Assembly: GCA_007692455.1 (NCBI GenBank)
Contig: RECC01000085.1
Span: forward strand, 1-54,192
Direction of reading: 5' to 3'
Origin: Alkalibacterium sp.
Lineage (GTDB): Bacteria > Bacillota > Bacilli > Lactobacillales > Carnobacteriaceae_A
DNA length: 54,192 nt
Under the pieces are notes generated by a model. The model had not been told where the DNA came from. It did no database searches and saw nothing but the letters and a program-made list of their open reading frames with translations. Below are positions 18,357 through 25,892 of this stretch, piece after piece (positions within the stretch are counted from its first letter, which is position 1; every line of letters starts with the position of its first letter). Position numbers and translations under genes: made by a program.

Positions 18357-19643
18357 ATGACTACTATTGAAGAAGCTGTTTTATATTTTAGAACACAGCC
18401 AGGAATGCCAAGACTATTCAAACTTTTTAGAACAGAATTACTCAAACACCGTAAAGTTAAAGGGACAGCCAAACTTGATTTGTTCAAACCTGAAGAGATG
18501 GAGGCCATCGCGCATTTTTTCCAGGTGACACCGGAATCGCTCGCATCCAAAGGTAGGGTTGACCTGGAAGCATTCGACCGTAAACTGGATACGCCGCCCT
18601 TTAACGGGATCGATTTAACACATCTGCTGGAAGCTTTTTTCGACGAAAAGCTTCTGTCCTTATCTACTAAGGAAGAACGAAAATATTTCCTGAACCAACT
18701 GGAGGATAATTATTCTCTGTTGAAAGACTGGCTGGGATACATCAAACGAAACACGGCAGATACCGACTGGATTCAGCAGCTAATTGAAGACTCGACTCAC
18801 CAATTTGAACAATATGTTCTGTATTTATCAGAAGGCGTGCGTCTATTGCCGGCACGCCCTATACGTCTGTCTGTCTTTAGTCAGATTATTACGCTTGATG
18901 CTGATGCGTTCCATCCATCGAGTGACTTGGGTAAATTGTGGCTTCATGTTCTGGCGGAAACCACACGTCTACATGCCATTGAACCTATCACGCTGCCGGT
19001 GACAAAAAAGGAAACCGATCAACTGCTGGAATCTTTTAACTTGTTCCGCGAAGACATTTCAGACACCGTGACGGTCACTAACTTGTTTGCGGAAACACAG
19101 TCCGGCTACCATCCGATGTGGGAAGCAGCTGTTCATACCCGCAGTGTTCTAACTGTACCATTAAGAGAGGTCATCAAACTGCAGGCAGTGTATCCCGCAC
19201 ATTCCAAGGACATCGTCTGGGTTGTAGACAATCCAGAAGTCTTTACCCGTCTCATGGATGAAGTACCCACACTTCCTATGATTTGCCCGATAGAAAAATG
19301 GTCCTGTGCAATCTGGGAGGTCTTTGACCGTCTGGAAGAAGAAGGCATTGAACTGCGCTTTGTTGGAGACTTCACACCTGAAAGCATTGTAAGAGCTGAA
19401 GAGCTGCTGCTGCAATTTCCATCCAATGCCAAAACATGGCGAATGGAAATTCCGCTTTATTTAAATTCACTTGAAAAGAATGAGAAGTTAACTGAGGACA
19501 AGCTGGCGCTTCTGGACAAGCATCATCTGGACTTTTTAGCCTGTTTGAAAGATGAAATGCGAGAGAAAAAACGTCCTGCCTACTTGATGACCCGCATCGA
19601 AGACCTGGCTGAGGAGCTGAAAAAGCTGTATTCGGACTCCTAA
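18357..19643 (+). CDS. Orphan TIGR02679/DUF2399-family protein (JetD of type III Wadjet-like)
   Basis: 428 residues. The N-terminal part (MPRLFKLFRTELLKHRKVKG) fits the DUF3323-type N-terminal domain. Residues about 285-400 fit DUF2399, the Toprim-like nuclease domain of type III Wadjet JetD: VVDNPEVF, then LPMICP, then LRFVGDFTPESI, then WRM. As I recall the family, active members have V-x-ENP and GDFD-x-x-G, giving Glu and Asp-x-Asp metal ligands. Here these read Asp291 and Asp338-Phe-Thr340, so one ligand is conservatively changed and one is lost. None of the JetA/B/C partner genes (TIGR02677, TIGR02678, TIGR02680 types) are in this window. The TAA is 60 bases before the GH42 gene. No ribosome site is strong (AGGGGTG upstream). 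Confidence 0.75.
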   Translation: MTTIEEAVLYFRTQPGMPRLFKLFRTELLKHRKVKGTAKLDLFKPEEMEAIAHFFQVTPESLASKGRVDLEAFDRKLDTPPFNGIDLTHLLEAFFDEKLLSLSTKEERKYFLNQLEDNYSLLKDWLGYIKRNTADTDWIQQLIEDSTHQFEQYVLYLSEGVRLLPARPIRLSVFSQIITLDADAFHPSSDLGKLWLHVLAETTRLHAIEPITLPVTKKETDQLLESFNLFREDISDTVTVTNLFAETQSGYHPMWEAAVHTRSVLTVPLREVIKLQAVYPAHSKDIVWVVDNPEVFTRLMDEVPTLPMICPIEKWSCAIWEVFDRLEEEGIELRFVGDFTPESIVRAEELLLQFPSNAKTWRMEIPLYLNSLEKNEKLTEDKLALLDKHHLDFLACLKDEMREKKRPAYLMTRIEDLAEELKKLYSDS

Positions 19644-19703
19644 TACAGAAATAAATTAATGACCCAATTAAAACTGATAACAGCACATGAAAGGAAGACA
19701 GTC

Positions 19704-21758
19704 ATGAAAAAAATTAAAGTGACAGATGACAATCGTTTACTTCATGGAGGAGATTACAATCCGGATCAGTGGCTGGATTACCCAGATATACTGAAAGAGG
19801 ATGTTGAACTGATGAAGGCGGCACATACCAATACGTTTTCCATCGGTATTTTTGCCTGGGCAGCCCTGGAACCTGAAGAAGACAAGTACGATTTTGATTG
19901 GCTGGACAAAGTCATCGAGCGCATCCATTCAATTGGAGGACGTTTTATTATGGCTACACCAAGTGGAGCGAGACCAGCCTGGATGTCTCAGCATCACCCT
20001 GAAGTATTGAGAGTCGATGCGTACAGACGAAAACAGCTTCACGGCGCACGGCACAATCACTGTTTTTCTTCTGAGTATTACCGTAAAAAAACGCAGGAGA
20101 TGAATACCAAGCTGGCCGAGCGATACGGTGACCATCCCGCGCTTTTGATGTGGCATATATCGAACGAGTTTGGCGGCGAATGTCACTGTGATAGCTGTCA
20201 GAACAATTTCCGTGAGTGGCTGAAAAATAAATACAATAACGATCTGAAAGAATTGAATCATTCCTGGTGGGGAGCATTCTGGAGTCACACCATTACAGAC
20301 TGGGAACAAATTGAATCCCCTTCACCAATCGGAGAAAACGCTGTTCATGGTATGAACCTGGACTGGCGACGGTTTGTCACGCACCAGACGATTGATTTCT
20401 ATAAAAATGAAATAAAACCCCTTAGAGAACTGACGCCGGATGTGCCGATTACAACAAATTTCATGTCCGATAATCCAGAGTTTGTTCCTTTTACAGCGCT
20501 TGACTACAGTCAGTTTGCCAAAGAAGTCGATGTCATCAGCTGGGACGCCTATGCACCGTGGCATACGGATCAGGAAGACACGGCAACATTAGCTTCACGT
20601 GTCGCCTTTTTAAATGATCACTTCTATTCAATGAAAAATCAGCCGTTTCTGCTGATGGAATCCACACCGAGTCTGGTCAACTGGCATGACGTCAATAAAG
20701 CCAAGCGTCCGGGAATGCATTTCTTGTCTTCGATGCAGATGCTGGCGCACGGCTCAGATAGTATTCTCTACTTCCAGTGGCGCAAGTCCCGTGGTTCATC
20801 CGAAAAATTCCATGGAGCTGTTGTTGACCACGACCGGTCCAAAGATAACCGGGTATTCAAGGAAGTGGCTCAGCTCGGAAAAGCGATGGAAGACCTGTCG
20901 GATTGTGTCGTCGGGTATCAACGCAAGGCAGATGTTGGGATTTTATATGATGTGGAGAGTGACTGGGCACTGAACGATGCTCAGGGATTTGGACTGAAAA
21001 CCAAGAAGTACGGGGAGACCTTGCAGAAGCACTATCAGATGTTTTGGGAAAACAACATTCCTGTCGATGTCATTTCAAAAGAAACAGCTTTTGACCCTTA
21101 CAAGATTCTTCTGATTCCGATGCTTTATATGTTGTCGGAGGAAACAGCAGAAAAAATCAGTGCCTTTGTCAAAAATGGCGGAACAGTCGTGACGACCTAT
21201 ATTACAGGCCTGGTTGATGAAGCTGACTTGACGCATATGGGTGGCTGGCTGAAACCGTTAAAAGAAGTCTTTGGAGTGGAACCGCTGGAAACCGATACCT
21301 ACTATCCAAGCGACAGAAACAGCGTGGTCTATAACGGCAAGGCATACGAAGTCAGAGACTATGCTACAGTATTAAAGCTGCTGGAAGCAGAATCCTTAGG
21401 CAGTTATGAGGAAGACTTTTACAAAGATACTCCTGCACTAACAAAAAATACCTATGAGAAAGGACAGGCCTTTTACATCGGCGCCCGTCTGAACGATGAC
21501 TTCCACCGAGTCTTTTACAACGAACTGATTAAGACGCACGACTTGAAGCCGGCACTGGAGGCCAAGCACAACCGGGGTGTGTCCATTCAGGCAAGAAAAG
21601 CTGAAGGAAAACAAACCATTTTCATCATGAACTTTACAGAAGAAAGTCAGACGTTACTGCTTCTTGAAGAAGTAACAGACTGTCTGACTGATGAAGTGCT
21701 CGGCGGTGCCTTGGAACTGGCACCTTATGAAACGAGAGTTGTCGAGAAAAGAATATGA
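19704..21758 (+). CDS. GH42 beta-galactosidase
   Basis: 684 residues, intracellular (no signal peptide). Hydrolyses beta-galactosides such as lactose or plant-derived galacto-oligosaccharides. The GH42 TIM barrel covers about residues 10-390: the N-terminal GGDYNPDQW motif, acid/base Glu155 in SNEFGG and nucleophile Glu319 in LLMESTPS. The zinc site is complete, with Cys in NHCFS and three Cys in GECHCDSC. The trimerisation (about 395-600) and C-terminal beta domains follow, so the length is normal. The start is placed at the ATG behind AAAGGAAG; an in-frame ATG 45 bases upstream has no ribosome site. A LacI-family regulator follows directly, which may control it. Confidence 0.95.
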   Translation: MKKIKVTDDNRLLHGGDYNPDQWLDYPDILKEDVELMKAAHTNTFSIGIFAWAALEPEEDKYDFDWLDKVIERIHSIGGRFIMATPSGARPAWMSQHHPEVLRVDAYRRKQLHGARHNHCFSSEYYRKKTQEMNTKLAERYGDHPALLMWHISNEFGGECHCDSCQNNFREWLKNKYNNDLKELNHSWWGAFWSHTITDWEQIESPSPIGENAVHGMNLDWRRFVTHQTIDFYKNEIKPLRELTPDVPITTNFMSDNPEFVPFTALDYSQFAKEVDVISWDAYAPWHTDQEDTATLASRVAFLNDHFYSMKNQPFLLMESTPSLVNWHDVNKAKRPGMHFLSSMQMLAHGSDSILYFQWRKSRGSSEKFHGAVVDHDRSKDNRVFKEVAQLGKAMEDLSDCVVGYQRKADVGILYDVESDWALNDAQGFGLKTKKYGETLQKHYQMFWENNIPVDVISKETAFDPYKILLIPMLYMLSEETAEKISAFVKNGGTVVTTYITGLVDEADLTHMGGWLKPLKEVFGVEPLETDTYYPSDRNSVVYNGKAYEVRDYATVLKLLEAESLGSYEEDFYKDTPALTKNTYEKGQAFYIGARLNDDFHRVFYNELIKTHDLKPALEAKHNRGVSIQARKAEGKQTIFIMNFTEESQTLLLLEEVTDCLTDEVLGGALELAPYETRVVEKRI

Positions 21759-21818
21759 TCCGTTGTTCTCGACTAAAATGTTCACAAATTACATCTAAAC
21801 CTGACTGCGGATTATTGG

Positions 21819-21824
21819 TATAAT
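21819..21824 (+). promoter_or_regulatory. Predicted extended -10 promoter of the LacI-family gene
   Basis: TGGTATAAT is a perfect extended -10 box about 50 bases upstream of the regulator start. No -35 hexamer is evident. Confidence 0.5.
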
Positions 21825-21875
21825 GTAAGAAGGTAATAAAAGTGACTACTTTGGGAGGTAGAAAGGGGAAAGCAT

Positions 21876-22835
21876 TTGGTTACATTAAGTGACGTTGCGA
21901 AAAGAGCAAATGTCTCAAAAATGACTGTCTCTCGCGTGATCAATCACCCAGAACAAGTGACGGATGAGTTGAAGCAAATGGTTTATGAAGCCATGCAGGA
22001 TTTAAACTATCGGCCTAATGCCGCTGCAAAGGCTTTGGCCAATAATCGCACACAGATAATCAAGCTCTTGATACTGGAAGAAATGGATACAACTGAACCC
22101 TACTATATGTTTCTGCTGACAGGCATTGCCAATGAATTGGATAAACATGCCTACAGTCTGCAGCTATTGACGCACAGAAATATTCAGATAGGTGAATCCG
22201 ACGGGTACATCGTCTGCGGTATGCGCAGCAAAGATGCCCCATTGATTGAAGAGTTGAACAAACCGACTGTGTTATTTGGTCAGAATGACTTCGGCTTTGA
22301 TTACGTTGACAGCAATAATGAGAGCAGCATGGAACGGGCAACAGCCTATGCCATTGAAAAAGGCTACGAAAAAATCGTCTATATTGGCATTGATGTGGAT
22401 GAGCCCTTTGCTCATTCGAGAGAAAAAGGCTACGCTGCCGTTATGGACAAGCATGGGATGGAAAAATGCGTCTACCGGCTTGAAAACCGTTCGCGTTATT
22501 CCGCCGCATTCATCAGAGAAAATTTTGATGAGTTTCCAAAAAACACCTTGTTTCTCTGTGCCTCGGACCGATTAGGACTGGGTGTCATTCGCGAAATCAA
22601 GGAGAGAGGCTACTCTATTCCTGAAGATTATGGCGTGATTGGCCATGACGGAGTATTCCTTGATCAGATTGCCTATCCGCATCTAACGACACTCAAACAG
22701 TCCATTGCGGAAATGGGCGCTGCCTGTGCACGCATGGTTCTGAAGAAAGTCAATGAAAGTGGCAAATCTCAGGGAAATGAGTTGTTCGAGACTGAACTGA
22801 AAATTGGCGGGACGACCCGAAATGATTCAGACTGA
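21876..22835 (+). CDS. LacI-family transcriptional regulator (MalR-like candidate)
   Basis: 319 residues. The N-terminal LacI helix-turn-helix reads TLSDVAKRANVSKMTVSRVINH with the hinge helix NYRPNAAAKALA. A periplasmic-binding-protein-like sensor domain spans about residues 60-315. The likely start is a TTG at 21876, preceded seven bases upstream by AAAGGGG; no ATG fits the conserved N-terminus. Position next to the GH42 gene suggests a beta-galactoside regulator. It is also the only LacI-type gene in the window, and three LacI-style operators with a central CG (TGNTACCGRTAACA) precede alpha-glucan genes, so it could equally be the MalR of the island. Which is right cannot be told from sequence. 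Confidence 0.9.
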   Translation: MVTLSDVAKRANVSKMTVSRVINHPEQVTDELKQMVYEAMQDLNYRPNAAAKALANNRTQIIKLLILEEMDTTEPYYMFLLTGIANELDKHAYSLQLLTHRNIQIGESDGYIVCGMRSKDAPLIEELNKPTVLFGQNDFGFDYVDSNNESSMERATAYAIEKGYEKIVYIGIDVDEPFAHSREKGYAAVMDKHGMEKCVYRLENRSRYSAAFIRENFDEFPKNTLFLCASDRLGLGVIREIKERGYSIPEDYGVIGHDGVFLDQIAYPHLTTLKQSIAEMGAACARMVLKKVNESGKSQGNELFETELKIGGTTRNDSD

Positions 22836-22867
22836 GGTAGGCTGTGTTTGAAAATAGAGTGACTGAC

Positions 22868-22899
22868 TGGAGTGGACTAATGGTCTGCTCCATTTTTTT
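22868..22899 (+). terminator. Terminator after the LacI-family gene
   Basis: GGAGTGGAC and GTCTGCTCC pair with two wobbles around TAATG, followed by seven T. Confidence 0.8.
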
Positions 22900-22931
22900 G
22901 TTTAAAAGGTGTATAGGACAGATTAATAAGG

Positions 22932-22937
22932 TATAAT
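22932..22937 (+). promoter_or_regulatory. Possible -10 box of the small lipoprotein gene
   Basis: A perfect TATAAT lies about 30 bases upstream of the start, without a clear -35 hexamer. Confidence 0.35.
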
Positions 22938-22970
22938 AAATTATAAAAAAAGCAGAGATGAGTGAACGGA

Positions 22971-23630
22971 ATGAAAAAGATAGTGTCCATTATAGTAATC
23001 GTGCTGGGTATTTTTAGTTTACTGGTGCTGTTCAGTGCCTGCACGGATGAATCAGCTTCGACAGCAGACAGCACCCTCACTATCAGTGAGGGTGATCTAA
23101 CGGAAAGAGAGGAATTTTTGCTCTCAAGTTTGACTGAGCAAAGTTTTATGTATGATTTTGCCATCGAAGGTGGACACGAAGGCCTAGCCCTATACGTTGA
23201 GAAGTTCGTTTATGGGGAACAGGAGGAATATCCGGTCGGTTCAATAATTATAGAAGAAATAGACGAGAGCGGTTCGCTCCTGTTTGCGATTAATCGACCG
23301 GACATAGAATCGGATGAACGGTCCTTTATTTTCGGTGTAGAAAGTGACGGTAACTGGTCTACGGTAACATCTATGGATAGGATGACTATAGAGGAAGATG
23401 AATTAGCTGCAACATTATCGGAAAGTGCCGCGAGTGATGGGAATGACATGACTGTAACAGAGGGAACAGTCATATTGGCCAGTATCATTCATGCCAATGG
23501 AGAAAAAGGCATCAGCACGCTTACACACGAATTTTATGAGGATGTAGAGGGCAACCTCGACGAAATTGAAGCCTATGAAACGGTCTACCTGTTAACGGTC
23601 GAGTTTTTCCACGATGGAGATTTGGACTAG
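22971..23630 (+). CDS. Small acidic lipoprotein, function unknown
   Basis: About 219 residues. The signal peptide MKKIVSIIVIVLG continues to a lipobox-like LFSAC (Cys near residue 26), after which the protein is rich in Glu, Asp, Ser and Thr. No family is recognised. Beta-strand-like alternation and acidic character are all that can be seen. An in-frame GTG at 22962 is an alternative start with an AGAG site five bases upstream; the ATG gives the more usual MKK signal peptide. It is a single-gene unit between two terminators. Confidence 0.65.
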   Translation: MKKIVSIIVIVLGIFSLLVLFSACTDESASTADSTLTISEGDLTEREEFLLSSLTEQSFMYDFAIEGGHEGLALYVEKFVYGEQEEYPVGSIIIEEIDESGSLLFAINRPDIESDERSFIFGVESDGNWSTVTSMDRMTIEEDELAATLSESAASDGNDMTVTEGTVILASIIHANGEKGISTLTHEFYEDVEGNLDEIEAYETVYLLTVEFFHDGDLD

Positions 23631-23745
23631 TTTAGTGTCAGCTGATTGTTATAAATGGACCTCCTTGGCAAGTCAAACTTGATTTATTACTCAATTTTTA
23701 TTAAAGTAAAGTTAGGATAACAAATGATATTAAATAGAATAGCTT

Positions 23746-23802
23746 AAACCTGAGGAAGAGGTCTATCAAACAGTTGAGAGACATCCATCTTCAGGTTTTT
23801 TG
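23746..23802 (+). terminator. Terminator after the small lipoprotein gene
   Basis: AACCTGAGGAAG pairs with CATCTTCAGGTT through a seven-base perfect outer stem, followed by six T. The remainder of the 350-base gap contains the operator and promoter of the neopullulanase operon and no further gene. Confidence 0.75.
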
Positions 23803-23850
23803 TTTTTATTGGAAAGGTGACTGTCCCGGTGCATGTGCTGACTTTTTTTC

Positions 23851-23864
23851 TGTTACCGATAACA
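23851..23864 (+). promoter_or_regulatory. LacI/MalR-type operator upstream of the neopullulanase operon
   Basis: TGTTACCGATAACA has perfect TGTTA/TAACA arms around CCGA. It overlaps the -35 zone of a TATAAT box at 23880-23885, the position expected of a repressor site. Near-identical copies lie at 31074 and 45747. Confidence 0.7.
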
Positions 23865-23879
23865 CTTTAAAATTTCTTG

Positions 23880-23885
23880 TATAAT
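23880..23885 (+). promoter_or_regulatory. -10 box of the neopullulanase/maltose phosphorylase operon
   Basis: A perfect TATAAT lies 15 bases downstream of the operator and about 97 bases before the gene start. The -35 region falls within the operator and is weak. Confidence 0.5.
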
Positions 23886-23908
23886 TTTATGCGCATGCTA
23901 GAATCAAA

Positions 23909-23922
23909 TTGGAACCGCTTCA
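23909..23922 (+). promoter_or_regulatory. Possible cre (CcpA) half-match in the leader
   Basis: TTGGAACCGCTTCA shares TGGAAnCGCTT with the better cre candidate at 35004 but departs from the consensus at several positions on its right side. Low confidence. Confidence 0.25.
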
Positions 23923-23981
23923 TGAAACACACTATTTTATATCATTTAATTAGTATTTTTAAAACCAGAAGGAGTTTTATT

Positions 23982-25856
23982 ATGGACACAGCTGCAATTT
24001 ATCACCGCGCCGAAAGTGAATACGCTTATTTATACGAACGCGGACACTATCACATTCGTATTCGAACGAAAACAAAAGACGTGCAGAGCGTCGAACTCTT
24101 GAGTGGAGATCCTTACTCTCTCGATAGTGAGAAATGGTATATGCATGGCAAGGAAATGAAAAAAGTTGCCTCCACTAATATGCATGATTACTGGATGATA
24201 GATACACACGAACCGACTAAGCGCATGGCTTATGGGTTCAGAGTCATCGGAAAAGACGGTATTGAAATTTTCTATTCAGATCAGGGGGTCTTCCCATTTG
24301 AGGAAACATTCTTGAGTCAAATGAATTTTTATTTCCGTGTACCGTACATTCATGAAATCGATGCCTTCCGTGCACCTAAATGGGCAAGCGAAACAGTCTG
24401 GTATCAGATTTTCCCGGAACGCTTTGCCAACGGCGATCCGTCAAATGATCCGGAAGGGACATTGCCATGGGGAAGCAAGGAAAATCCGTCGCGTGATGAC
24501 TTTTATGGCGGGGACTTACAGGGTGTACTGGACAAGATGGATTATCTGGAAGATCTGGGAATCAACGGTATTTATTTCACACCGATTTTCAAGGCTCATT
24601 CCAATCACAAATATGACACTATAGACTATATGGAAGTCGACCCGGATTTCGGAGATAAGGCGTTATTCAAAGAAGTGGTTGAAGAAGCTCATCGAAGAGG
24701 CATACGGGTAATGATTGATGCCGTTTTCAACCATGTCGGTATTCATTCACCTGAGTGGCAGGATGTCTTGAAGAACCAGGAAAATTCAAAATATAAAGAC
24801 TGGTTTTACATTCATTCCTTCCCAGTTGAAGATGTCGGCCAGATGAGCACAGAAGAGCTGGAAAATGTAGGCCGTGTGAACTATGATACGTTCGCCTTTA
24901 CCGGTCACATGCCAAAACTGAATACAGCAAATCCTGAAGTGCAGGAATACCTGCTGGATATAGCGACATACTGGGTCAAGGAATTTGATATAGATGCTTG
25001 GCGTCTGGACGTTGCCAATGAAGTGGATCACTTTTTCTGGAAACGATTCTTCAAAGAAACAACAGCCATTAAAGAAGACCTTTATATATTAGGTGAAATC
25101 TGGCATTCCTCTCAAAACTGGTTGAATGGAGATGAGTTCCATGCGGTTATGAACTATGCCTTTACTGATACGATTGAAAACTACTTCTTCAAAAAGTTCC
25201 TGTCACCATCACGACTGGTATCCGGACTGAACAGTCAACTGATGCTTTACCGTCAGCAGACAACCGAAGTCATGTTTAACCTTCTGGATTCACATGATAC
25301 ACCGCGCTTGATGACCAAGGCGGGTTACGACAAAAACCTCGTTAAATCGGCTATGGTCTTTCTATATTCTCAGCCGGGTGCGCCATGTATGTACTACGGA
25401 ACAGAAATGGGCATGGACGGAGGAATGGATCCGGACTGCCGTAAGTGCATGATTTGGGATGAAGACAAGCAGGACCATGACATGCTCGATTTCAGTAAAA
25501 AACTAATCAGTTTCCGTAAAGCCTATTCGGACATTCTTGTTTCAGGAGAAACCGAATGGCATGACGTAAGAGACGACGAACAGTTCCTAGGATTCAAGAG
25601 AAAACTGGGGAACAAAGAATTGCTGTTCTTCTTTAATCAGGACGAGGAAGAGGCATTCTTGCCGATGATTCCAAATGGAGCCGAAAAAGTATTCCACTTG
25701 AACGATATTGGAGATAATGGTGAGACTATGCTGACTCAGAATGGATTCTCTATTTACTACTATGAAGATAATGAAGACGAAAGAAAAGAACGCTTGTTGA
25801 AGAAGCGAAACCGCGCAAAAAAACGCAAGGTGCTAATGGAAGCCATAAAAAAGTAA
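23982..25856 (+). CDS. Intracellular neopullulanase / cyclomaltodextrinase / maltogenic amylase (GH13_20)
   Basis: 624 residues, no signal peptide. Cleaves cyclodextrins, pullulan or maltodextrins inside the cell to maltose, panose or glucose. An N-terminal CBM34-type domain (about 1-125), used for dimerisation in this family, precedes the catalytic barrel. Conserved regions: DAVFNHVG, WRLDVANEVD with nucleophile Asp343, GEIWH with acid/base Glu372, and LLDSHDTPR with Asp439. The C-terminus ends in a Lys/Arg-rich tail. The start is the ATG behind AGAAGGAG; an in-frame ATG 105 bases upstream lies within the -10 region and is not credible. It is first of a two-gene unit with maltose phosphorylase, 36 bases apart, under a LacI-type operator. 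Confidence 0.92.
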   Translation: MDTAAIYHRAESEYAYLYERGHYHIRIRTKTKDVQSVELLSGDPYSLDSEKWYMHGKEMKKVASTNMHDYWMIDTHEPTKRMAYGFRVIGKDGIEIFYSDQGVFPFEETFLSQMNFYFRVPYIHEIDAFRAPKWASETVWYQIFPERFANGDPSNDPEGTLPWGSKENPSRDDFYGGDLQGVLDKMDYLEDLGINGIYFTPIFKAHSNHKYDTIDYMEVDPDFGDKALFKEVVEEAHRRGIRVMIDAVFNHVGIHSPEWQDVLKNQENSKYKDWFYIHSFPVEDVGQMSTEELENVGRVNYDTFAFTGHMPKLNTANPEVQEYLLDIATYWVKEFDIDAWRLDVANEVDHFFWKRFFKETTAIKEDLYILGEIWHSSQNWLNGDEFHAVMNYAFTDTIENYFFKKFLSPSRLVSGLNSQLMLYRQQTTEVMFNLLDSHDTPRLMTKAGYDKNLVKSAMVFLYSQPGAPCMYYGTEMGMDGGMDPDCRKCMIWDEDKQDHDMLDFSKKLISFRKAYSDILVSGETEWHDVRDDEQFLGFKRKLGNKELLFFFNQDEEEAFLPMIPNGAEKVFHLNDIGDNGETMLTQNGFSIYYYEDNEDERKERLLKKRNRAKKRKVLMEAIKK

Positions 25857-25892
25857 AACGGAACGGATAAAATTGAGATAGGACGTGTATGT

